DNA of 8,160 nucleotides from an uncultured Brevundimonas sp. (lineage in GTDB: Bacteria; Pseudomonadota; Alphaproteobacteria; Caulobacterales; Caulobacteraceae), in assembly GCA_946885435.1 (NCBI GenBank), contig CAMPGL010000094.1:1-8160 (forward strand), in the 5' to 3' direction. Every line of letters begins with the position of its first letter. Position 1 is the stretch's first letter. The position numbers were made by a program, and so were the translations under genes. The notes under the pieces were generated by a model that was not told the DNA's origin, made no database searches, and saw only the letters and a list, made by a program, of their open reading frames with translations. Positions 1 through 5,373 of this stretch are shown here, piece by piece.

Positions 1-34
1 CCCCGCATCGAAGCGGGCGTTCGCGACGCTCGCC

Positions 35-141
35 GTCACCCCGGACGCAAGCGCAGCGAGCGATCCGGGGCCCAAGCGGGATTAGGCCGCCTGCGCTTAG
101 GTCCCGGCTCTCGGGCCCTTCAGGCCTGCGGCCGAGATGAC
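35..141. repeat. Compound palindromic element, possibly a dispersed intergenic repeat
   Basis: The stretch begins GTCACCCCGGA and ends CCGAGATGAC, so its ends form an inverted GTCA/TGAC pair. Inside are three stem candidates in a row. The first is CCCCGGA-CGC paired with GCG-A-TCCGGGG (39-70, one bulge). The second pairs 67-78 with 94-105 through AAGCG/CGCTT and flanking bases (one mismatch and one G-T pair). The third is CTCGG-g-CC (110-117) with GG-CCGAG (130-136). Stems one and two share bases 67-70, so they compete. This layout resembles the dispersed palindromic intergenic repeats common in alphaproteobacterial genomes. Only one copy lies in this window, so being a repeat is inferred. 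Confidence 0.4.
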
Positions 142-237
142 GCGAGATGTGGGCGTTCGGCCGAAAAATCGAGCCGGAAATGCCCGCCTTCGAAAAGGCC
201 CGCACACTCTGCAGGTCCCGTCGCACGGGGAGGGCGC

Positions 238-366
238 ATGGCCAGCGACCCTGCGGGCGGCGGGATGCGGATGAGCGGAGATAGCGGCGGGGCGGATTAC
301 CCGTCGGGTCCGGGACCCTGGTCGCTGCGCCAGGGCCCGCCGTCCGGGGCCGGAACAGCTGCGTAG
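238..366 (+). CDS. Candidate small ORF, 42 codons, with a strong ribosome binding site
   Basis: An ATG at 238 is preceded by GGGGAGGG (227-234), a near-perfect Shine-Dalgarno element at slightly short spacing. It opens a 42-codon frame ending in TAG at 364-366. The product would be a Gly/Pro/Ser/Ala-rich, soluble, low-complexity peptide (MASDPAGGGMRMSGDSGGAD...) with no helix, signal or motif I recognise. About nine of 41 sense codons end in A or T, a weaker bias than the real genes nearby. The frame stays open to the left edge, but there it crosses the palindromic element. It could be a small protein, a leader peptide, or chance. Confidence 0.2.
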   Translation: MASDPAGGGMRMSGDSGGADYPSGPGPWSLRQGPPSGAGTAA

Positions 367-409
367 CCCCTAACGAAGGGCGCCCAGCAGGGGCTTCGGG
401 AAACCATCC

Positions 410-515
410 GCGGCGGAGCGTCCTTCTGGTCGAAACGCAACTCCACAACCACGGTCACCGGACCCGAAGTCCGGCGCTCCGCCGCCCTCCCCAACCTCCG
501 AGCGAAAGCCGGAGG
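410..515. ncRNA. Nested and stacked stems, possible structured RNA (family unknown, strand unclear)
   Basis: GCGGCGGAGCG (410-420) pairs perfectly over 11 bp with CGCTCCGCCGC (475-485). Directly stacked on its 3' arm is a second hairpin, CCGGAC-(5)-GTCCGG (458-474). Nine bases further is a third: CCTCCG-a-GC closing a GAAA tetraloop and returning as GC-CGGAGG (495-515), when read on the plus strand. A GNRA loop there favours plus-strand RNA, while the second hairpin has a TTCGG loop when read on the minus strand. No promoter was found, and a plus-strand RNA would lack a T-tract terminator. Chance pairing in GC-rich DNA is the main alternative. Confidence 0.25.
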
Positions 516-531
516 AGGCATTCGCACGCCC

Positions 532-566
532 AAACAAAAACCGCCCGCCGGTTTCCCGGCGGGCGG
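532..566 (-). terminator. Rho-independent terminator of the four-gene unit
   Basis: A perfect 11-bp stem, CCGCCCGCCGG (541-551) paired with CCGGCGGGCGG (556-566), encloses a 4-base loop (TTTC on the plus strand). Read on the minus strand it is followed at once by TTTTTGTTT (540-532). It lies 22 bases after the stop codon of the channel gene. No T-run follows on the plus side, so it works for the minus strand only. Confidence 0.93.
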
Positions 567-588
567 CTCTCGAAGACGGTCGCGCTAT

Positions 589-1941
589 CTACAGTCCGCC
601 GTCCGGCGGAAGGTCCGCGGAGGTCCGGCGCATCTCACCGGCCTTGGCGCTCCACTTCTCCAGCATTCGGCCAGCCCATTCGCGGCCGCCCAGGCCGAAG
701 GCCAGGGCCGCGGCCACCGCGGCCGAACCGAGGATCAGGCCGAAGGCCAGGACCACGATCTCGTCTGCGATCCCCATGAAGCTCAGGCCCATGGCGGTCG
801 CCAGCGCGATGGTCGCCCAGCGCACCAGGGTCGAGGCGAAGCGGTCCGCGCCGCCGGTCGTCCGGTTGATGAGATTGGCCAGCACGTCGGCGATCACGAC
901 GCCGGCGGTGATGATGATGGCGCCCACCAGCACGCTGCCGGCCAGTTCCAGCACCGACTGCACGATGGCGGCGGCGGCGCCGAACTCGACCAGGCGCAGG
1001 GCCTCCATGGCGAAGAACAGGACGATGGCCACACCCACGACCCAGCCGACCAGCTTGGACGGCGTCATCGGCGTGTGGACGCCTTCCTCGCCGCTGATCT
1101 TGGCGGCGTAGGCCGAGGAGACAGCGCCCGGATAGGGCCCGGGTCCGGTCGAGGCCTGAGCGGCCGGATCGGCCGGGACCTTTCCCATCGAGGTCAGGCC
1201 GGTGACCGCCGAGATGCTGCGGTCAAAGCCCGTCGCCGGCAGCACCCGCTCGATGACCGAGGCCACCCAGCGGGCGATGAAGACACCGAGCGCCAGCAGC
1301 AGCGCCGCGACCAGCACCCGCGGCAGGGCGTCCAGAACCGTCGTAAGCACCGCCGTGGCCGGCTCGCTGATGGCGGTGATGTTCAGGGTCTGCAGCGCCG
1401 CGATCGAGGCGAACAGGATGATCACCGCGAAGACGAGCGTACCAAGCGCATTCGTCAGGCCGGTGGAGCCGGTCGTGCGGGTCACGCCCGCCTTCTCAAC
1501 CCAGGTATCCAGCCCGGCGGCGTCGAGCGCGGCGACCGTCAGCCGCTTGCCGAGCGTCGCCAGCACGAAGCCGATGAAGAAGATCAGGGCGGCGCCGAGG
1601 ATGCTCGGGATGAAGGCCGCGACATTGGTCAGCAGGGTGTTCAGCGGCTCGACCGCGCCCCGCAGGTTCAGCACGCCCAGCGCCGCGACCACGCCGAACA
1701 GCAGGATGAGCCAGAACGCGACCTCGCCCAGGCGCGCGCCCAGGGTGTGACGCGGCTCGGCCCCCTCGTTGACCTTGGAGGCGCCCGGCACCCGGTTCAG
1801 CATCCGCGCCAGCAGCGATTTCACCGCCTTGCCGATGAACCAGGCGGCCACGAGGATCAGGATCGCGCCCAGCACCCTGGGCGCCCAGACCTCCAGCAGC
1901 GGCTCCCAGCCGATGAATTCGTAGCGGGTTGGTTCGTTCAT
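589..1941 (-). CDS. Multi-helix membrane protein, 'conserved TM helix' mechanosensitive-channel type
   Basis: A 450-residue inner-membrane protein with roughly eight or nine helices: about 22-45, 72-93, 111-131, 165-186, 207-228, 297-318, 335-358, 372-392 and 394-416. Four helices share one pattern, (P)-x-V/I-L-x-A-hydrophobic run-G-hydrophobic-x-A followed by a basic amphipathic tail: APRVLGAILIL (20-30), IPSILGAALIF (111-121), LPRVLVAALLL (206-216) and GSVLVGAIIIT (335-345). This is the repeat known as the conserved TM helix (PF05552) of CmpX-like proteins. The last helix ends in ALAFGLGGREWAGRMLEKW (412-430), like the pore-lining helix end of MscS relatives. The large MscS cytoplasmic beta/alpha domain is missing: only about 20 residues follow. 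A polar loop at 242-296 divides the protein. The likely role is a channel or membrane sensor for osmotic or membrane stress. Ion conduction is not shown by the sequence. It is the last gene before the terminator. Confidence 0.9.
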   Translation of the reverse strand: MNEPTRYEFIGWEPLLEVWAPRVLGAILILVAAWFIGKAVKSLLARMLNRVPGASKVNEGAEPRHTLGARLGEVAFWLILLFGVVAALGVLNLRGAVEPLNTLLTNVAAFIPSILGAALIFFIGFVLATLGKRLTVAALDAAGLDTWVEKAGVTRTTGSTGLTNALGTLVFAVIILFASIAALQTLNITAISEPATAVLTTVLDALPRVLVAALLLALGVFIARWVASVIERVLPATGFDRSISAVTGLTSMGKVPADPAAQASTGPGPYPGAVSSAYAAKISGEEGVHTPMTPSKLVGWVVGVAIVLFFAMEALRLVEFGAAAAIVQSVLELAGSVLVGAIIITAGVVIADVLANLINRTTGGADRFASTLVRWATIALATAMGLSFMGIADEIVVLAFGLILGSAAVAAALAFGLGGREWAGRMLEKWSAKAGEMRRTSADLPPDGGL

Positions 1942-1989
1942 GAAAGCGGTCTCCAGGCGAAGCCGGCGAAGGCCGGCGCATTCGAGCCG
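1942..1989 (-). promoter_or_regulatory. Intergenic hairpin and ribosome binding site before the channel gene
   Basis: This 48-base gap is the only real gap inside the four-gene unit. It holds GCCGGC-GAAG-GCCGGC (1962-1977; CTTC loop on the minus strand), a 6-bp GC stem with a 4-base loop. It also holds a Shine-Dalgarno GGAG (minus strand of 1951-1954) nine bases before the ATG. No T-tract follows the stem, so it is not a classic terminator. It may slow ribosomes, stabilise the upstream mRNA end, or lower expression of the last gene. The stem is seen; the role is inferred. Confidence 0.45.
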
Positions 1990-3570
1990 CTAACCGCCGA
2001 ACGGCTTCGCTTGTTCCGCGACAATGGCCGCGCCGTACGGCCCGAGCGACAGGACACCCCCGGACAGCGCGGCTCCGGCCCCGCTTTCGAGCAGGATGTC
2101 GCCAGCCAGGCCTTCGAACCGGCCCGGCTCGCCGCCGAAGTTGACCGCGGTGACGAACCGGCGGCCTTCCGCCTGCCGCGCATAGGCCATCACCTGCCCC
2201 TGGACGCCCAGCGGCTCCCAGCCGCCGGCATGCAGCGCCGGCTCGGCCCGGCGAAGGGCGAGCAGGCGGCGGTAGAGGCTCAGCGCGGATCCCGGCTCGG
2301 CGGCCTGGGCCTCGACATTGGCCGTGCGCCAGGCGTCCGGCAGCGGCAGCCAGGGCTCCGCCGTCGAGAAGCCGGCGTGCGCCTCCCCGCTCCACGGCAT
2401 TGGCCAGCGGCAGCCGTCGCGGCCATGGCCGGGGTTGCGGCGCTCCCACGGATCCCTGACCCGCTCGGGCGGCACGACGACATCCGGCAGGCCGAGCTCC
2501 TCGCCGTAATAGAGGGTCGGCGTGCCCCGCAGCGTCAGCAGCAGTACGGCCGCCGCCCTTGCCGCCGCCTCGCCGATGCGGCTGGCCGTGCGCGGGTTGT
2601 CGTGGTTGCCCAGTACCCAGTTGGGCCAGCACCCCTCCGGCACCGCCGCCTCATATCGCCGGGTCAGGGCGTCGATCTCGCCCGCCTCCCAGTTGGCCTG
2701 GATCAGCTTGAAGTTGAACGGCAGCTGGGCACCGTCCCCGCAGTCGCCGTAATAGGCCACCAGCCGGCTGACCGGCAGATAGACCTCCCCGATCAGCAGC
2801 CGCTCGCCCGGATAGCCGTCCATCAGCGTCCGCATGCGCCGGACGATCCCCAGCGTCTCCGGCCGGTCGGTCGAGTGGACAGGGTCGAGCCGCAGGTAGG
2901 GGATCATCCCCGACCGCCAGTTCGGGTTCGGCGGATTGTCCCGGAAGGCCTCGTCCTTGGCGAGCATCCACAGGACATCCATGCGGAAGCCGTCGACGCC
3001 TCGGTCCAGCCAGAACCGCATGGCGTCGAAGACCGCCCGCTCCACCTCCGGATTGCGCCAGTTCAGGTCGGGCTGCTCTGCCAGATAGGAGTGCAGGAAA
3101 TACTGGCCCGACGCCTCGTCCCATTCCCAGGCCGGGCCGCCGAAAACGGACAACCAGTTGTTGGGCGGCCCTCCGTCCGGCGCCGGATCGCGCCAGACAT
3201 ACCAGTCGCGCCGCGCGCTATCCCGCCCGACTCTCGACTCCAGGAACCAGGGATGCCGGTCCGAGGTGTGGTTCGGCACCATGTCGATGATGACCCGCAG
3301 GCCCTTCGCATGGGCCGAGGCCAGCAGCCGGTCGAACGCCTCGAGGTCCCCGAACAGCGGATCGACCCCGCAATAGTCGGCCACGTCGTAGCCGAAGTCG
3401 GCCATGGGCGAGGGATAGAAGGGCGTGATCCAGACCGCGTCCACGCCCAGCCAATTCAGATAATCCAGCCGGCTCTCCAGCCCGGCCAGGTCCCCCACGC
3501 CGTCGCCGTCGGAATCGCTGAAGGAGCGGATGTAGGCCTGATAGATGACCCCCGTCCGCCACCAGCTCAT
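1990..3570 (-). CDS. GH13 alpha-glucosidase / oligo-1,6-glucosidase-type hydrolase
   Basis: A 526-residue enzyme of glycoside hydrolase family 13, predicted to release glucose from short alpha-glucosides (or to transglucosylate). There is no signal peptide, so it should act in the cytoplasm. All conserved regions are intact: DSDGDGVGDL (19-28, the usual metal-site loop), region I DMVPNH (96-101), region V QPDLN (166-170), region II GFRMDV with nucleophile Asp198, region III GEVYLP with acid/base Glu262, and region IV GNHDNPR with Asp324. A C-terminal beta domain covers about 430-526. The residue after the nucleophile is Val199, a choice often linked with alpha-1,6 tolerance, against Ala/Thr in strict alpha-1,4 enzymes. 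The start MSWWRTGVIYQ is the family N-terminus; the frame stays open upstream, but that part lies inside the MFS gene and reads as Arg/Gly-rich noise. An AGGAAGG sits about 15 bases upstream. Confidence 0.95.
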   Translation of the reverse strand: MSWWRTGVIYQAYIRSFSDSDGDGVGDLAGLESRLDYLNWLGVDAVWITPFYPSPMADFGYDVADYCGVDPLFGDLEAFDRLLASAHAKGLRVIIDMVPNHTSDRHPWFLESRVGRDSARRDWYVWRDPAPDGGPPNNWLSVFGGPAWEWDEASGQYFLHSYLAEQPDLNWRNPEVERAVFDAMRFWLDRGVDGFRMDVLWMLAKDEAFRDNPPNPNWRSGMIPYLRLDPVHSTDRPETLGIVRRMRTLMDGYPGERLLIGEVYLPVSRLVAYYGDCGDGAQLPFNFKLIQANWEAGEIDALTRRYEAAVPEGCWPNWVLGNHDNPRTASRIGEAAARAAAVLLLTLRGTPTLYYGEELGLPDVVVPPERVRDPWERRNPGHGRDGCRWPMPWSGEAHAGFSTAEPWLPLPDAWRTANVEAQAAEPGSALSLYRRLLALRRAEPALHAGGWEPLGVQGQVMAYARQAEGRRFVTAVNFGGEPGRFEGLAGDILLESGAGAALSGGVLSLGPYGAAIVAEQAKPFGG

Positions 3571-4856
3571 GACAGCCGATCCGCCTTCCTGAGGCTCGGA
3601 AACATCCAGGCCCATAGGCCGGTGGCCGCCAAGGCGCCGACGCCGCCGTACACCGCGGCCCCCACCGGTCCGAGCAGCCGGGCCATGACGCCCGAGTAGA
3701 ACTCGCCGAGCTCGTTGGACGCCCCTATGAACAGCATGGAGACCGAACTGACCCGGCCGCGCATCTCGTCGGGCGTCGCCAGCTGGATCAGGGTCTGGCG
3801 GATGTTCACGCTGATCATGTCCGCCGCCCCGCCGATGAGCAGCAGCAGGGCGCTCAGCCAGACGGTCCGCGACAGGCCGAACAGCAGGGTCGCCGCGCCG
3901 AACACGGCCACCGCCGCGAACATCCACAGGCCGCCGCGCTTTCGGATTGGCCAGCGGGTCAGATAGAGCGCCATGACCAGCGCCCCCACGCCGAAGGAGG
4001 CCCTGAGCAGGCCAAAGCCCTCCGGTCCCGCATGCAGGATGTCACGCGCGAACACCGGGGCCAGCAGGGCCACGCCTGCCAGGAGCACCACCACCAGATC
4101 CAGCGAGATGGCACCGATCACGATCTTTGTCCGCCAGACGTACCTCAGCCCTTCCAGCATGGCGTGGAAGCGGTTCTCGTCCGCCTCCCGCGGCCGGGGT
4201 CGGGTGTCGGTGCGGATCAGGGCGATGCAGGTCACGCCGAGAAGGAACATCACCACCGAAGTCGCGTAGGCGAACGGGATCGATATGCCGAGCAGCAGGC
4301 CGCCCACGGCGGGCCCCGCAATGGCGCCCAGCTGGAAGGCCAGGGACTGGGCGGCGATGGCGCGCGGCAGGGCCTCACGTCCCACGATACGCGGCAGCAT
4401 GGCCTGGCTGGCCGGGGCCAGAAAGGCGCGCGCCGCGCCGAACAGGGCCGCGACCGACAGCAGCATCCATAACGCCGGCGCGCCGTGGATCGCCAGGCTG
4501 AGGAAGGCGACGGCGCAAAGGGCCTCGACGGCGATACAGGCCAGCACGGTGCGCTTGCGGTCCACCCGGTCGGCCATGTCTCCGGCCGGCAGGGTCAGGG
4601 CCAGCAGCGGCAGGAACTGCACCAGGCCGACGAGGCCGAGATAGAGGCTCGCCTGCTCCACCGGATGATCGCGCCGCGCGATCTCATAGACTTGCCACAG
4701 CAGGGCCGAGGACTGGATCTGAATGGCCAGGACAGCGACCATCCGCCCGAACCACAGCAGGCGGAAGTCCCGATTGCGGAACGGGTCCGGACTGAGGTGG
4801 ACGGCCTCGGCCGTCTCCGGTGTGACCGGCCGCGAGGCCTCGGGCGCGTCGGTCAC
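3567..4856 (-). CDS. MFS transporter, EntS-like (MFS_3 type)
   Basis: A 429-residue inner-membrane protein with about 12 hydrophobic helices. The opening FRNRDFRLLWFGRM just before helix 1, the loop 2-3 motif A GDMADRVDRKR (92-102) and the mid C-terminal TPDEMRGRVSSV (361-372) are typical of the EntS/MFS_3 branch. That branch is mostly made of proton-driven exporters (enterobactin, drugs) and is poor in sugar porters. The first 25 residues are hydrophilic and cytoplasmic. The start is GTG: the next Met is residue 39, already at helix 1, and this GTG lies in a GTGA overlap with the cupin stop. The stop overlaps the ATG of the GH13 gene (ATGA, 3567-3570), so expression is tied on both sides. 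Substrate and direction are unknown. The operon suggests a sugar or glucoside, while the family suggests export. Confidence 0.93.
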   Translation of the reverse strand: MTDAPEASRPVTPETAEAVHLSPDPFRNRDFRLLWFGRMVAVLAIQIQSSALLWQVYEIARRDHPVEQASLYLGLVGLVQFLPLLALTLPAGDMADRVDRKRTVLACIAVEALCAVAFLSLAIHGAPALWMLLSVAALFGAARAFLAPASQAMLPRIVGREALPRAIAAQSLAFQLGAIAGPAVGGLLLGISIPFAYATSVVMFLLGVTCIALIRTDTRPRPREADENRFHAMLEGLRYVWRTKIVIGAISLDLVVVLLAGVALLAPVFARDILHAGPEGFGLLRASFGVGALVMALYLTRWPIRKRGGLWMFAAVAVFGAATLLFGLSRTVWLSALLLLIGGAADMISVNIRQTLIQLATPDEMRGRVSSVSMLFIGASNELGEFYSGVMARLLGPVGAAVYGGVGALAATGLWAWMFPSLRKADRLS

Positions 4857-5332
4857 GTCTTGCGGCCGGTGCTTCCCGGATAGGGCGTGCCGTCGCGGCG
4901 CCGGTAGAAGGTCTCGCCGCCGGTGTAGGTCATGTCGATGTCCGGATACTCCACACGGTCCTCGGCGGGGCGACGCGTCCCGACCTCGAGCAGAACGGCG
5001 GTCCGGTCGCTCCGGTTCACGATGTGGTGGCCGTTACCGTCGCCGGCCGGGAATCCGGCGCAGTCGCCGGCCTTCAGGACCGTCTCGCCGCCGTCATCGA
5101 TCAGGACCACCTCGCCCTCGACCACCCAGACGAACTCATCCTCGGCCGAGTGCCAGTGCCGCTGGGAGGTCCAGACGCCCGGATCCAGCTCCAGCCGGTT
5201 GACGCCGAACTGGGTGAGGCCCGCAGCGTCCCCGAGCTTCCTTCGCCGCCGGGCCCGGCACGGCTGATCGAAGGGTTCCGGATAGGCCGTGCCGTCACGG
5301 CTCGGCGCGGCTTCGATGTCGATCTTGGGCAT
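4853..5332 (-). CDS. Small single-domain cupin protein of unknown function
   Basis: A 159-residue cytoplasmic protein with one conserved cupin barrel and no signal peptide. Cupin motif 1 is clear: Gly52, His59 and His61 (HWH), Glu66 and Gly73 in the spacing G-x6-HxH-x4-E-x6-G. Motif 2 is GDCAGFPAGDGNGHHIVN (89-106) with Gly89, Pro95, Gly97, His102 and Asn106. Its P-x-G to His spacing is two residues longer than the textbook pattern. His59, His61, Glu66 and His102 would bind one metal ion. Such proteins include sugar-phosphate isomerase-like, dioxygenase-like and sensory cupins, and the sequence does not decide between them. It is the first gene of a four-gene minus-strand unit. Its TGA overlaps the GTG start of the MFS gene by four bases, pointing to coupled translation and perhaps to binding of the same small molecule. 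The N-terminal third has an Arg-rich stretch (26-32). Confidence 0.93.
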   Translation of the reverse strand: MPKIDIEAAPSRDGTAYPEPFDQPCRARRRRKLGDAAGLTQFGVNRLELDPGVWTSQRHWHSAEDEFVWVVEGEVVLIDDGGETVLKAGDCAGFPAGDGNGHHIVNRSDRTAVLLEVGTRRPAEDRVEYPDIDMTYTGGETFYRRRDGTPYPGSTGRKT

Positions 5333-5373
5333 GAGCCTTCTCTCGCTCCGCGGCTCGGCTTAAGAGCCGAACC
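5333..5373. promoter_or_regulatory. Divergent intergenic region with inverted repeat between the cupin gene and dapE
   Basis: Only 41 bases separate two start codons facing away from each other. They contain a perfect 6-bp inverted repeat, TCGGCT-TAAG-AGCCGA (5355-5370), ending three bases before the dapE ATG. Reading towards the cupin gene there is a possible sigma70-type pair: TCGACA (minus strand of 5382-5387), a 17-base spacer, then CTTAAG (5359-5364), which is a poor -10 match. The cupin gene has a GAGAAGG Shine-Dalgarno element at 5336-5342, close to its ATG. If that promoter is real, the inverted repeat covers its -10 and could be an operator. As RNA it could instead form a small hairpin over the dapE ribosome binding site. 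The inverted repeat is seen; promoter and operator roles are guesses. Confidence 0.4.

Larger units (their letters stand above)
1..531. other. Gene-poor stretch at the left edge
   Basis: No convincing protein gene is seen on either strand, and I recognise no tRNA, tmRNA, RNase P or SRP RNA signature. Besides the palindromic element, the small ORF and the 410-515 stems listed separately, it holds short hairpins: CCCGC/GCGGG at 2-17, the self-complementary TTCGGCCGAA at 156-165, GCCTT-CGAA-AAGGC at 186-199, CCCGT/ACGGG at 217-229, and GGG-A-CCCTGG/CCAGGG-CCC at 312-338 (9 bp with one bulged A). CAGCGACC (243-250) can also pair with GGTCGCTG (320-327). The high G+C raises the number of chance stems. 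Third-position G/C bias in the open frames is visibly weaker than in the genes to the right. Confidence 0.6.

Noticed and set aside
1..226. Minus-strand frame open to the left edge (possible GTG starts at 226 or 205)
   Set aside because: The frame is a translation of the palindromic element, Arg-rich, with no good ribosome binding site. It cannot be fully excluded without sequence to the left.
1..531. tRNA, tmRNA, RNase P, SRP RNA, riboswitch or CRISPR array in the left stretch
   Set aside because: I looked by eye for T-loop, tmRNA tag, RNase P core, SRP domain IV and common riboswitch cores on both strands and found none. No regularly spaced direct repeats are present.
297..533. Minus-strand ORF of 78 codons
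   Set aside because: Its start is a TTG inside the T-tract of the terminator. Third-position G/C bias is weak, no domain is visible, and it overlaps the stacked stems.
1496..2632. Minus-strand open frame of 378 codons spanning the end of GH13 and the start of the channel gene
   Set aside because: Out of frame with both well-supported genes, strongly Arg/Gly/Ala-rich, and without any recognisable domain.
1075..3699. Very long plus-strand open frame (874 codons)
   Set aside because: It is in exact codon register opposite the channel and GH13 genes. In that register antisense stops would need sense codons TTA, CTA or TCA, which GC-rich genes avoid. The product is Arg/Gln/Asp/Gly-rich noise without domains.
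3571..3927. N-terminal extension of the GH13 protein by 119 codons
   Set aside because: It lies inside the MFS gene and reads as Arg/Gly-rich noise. The ATG at 3570 gives the family N-terminus and an ATGA overlap.
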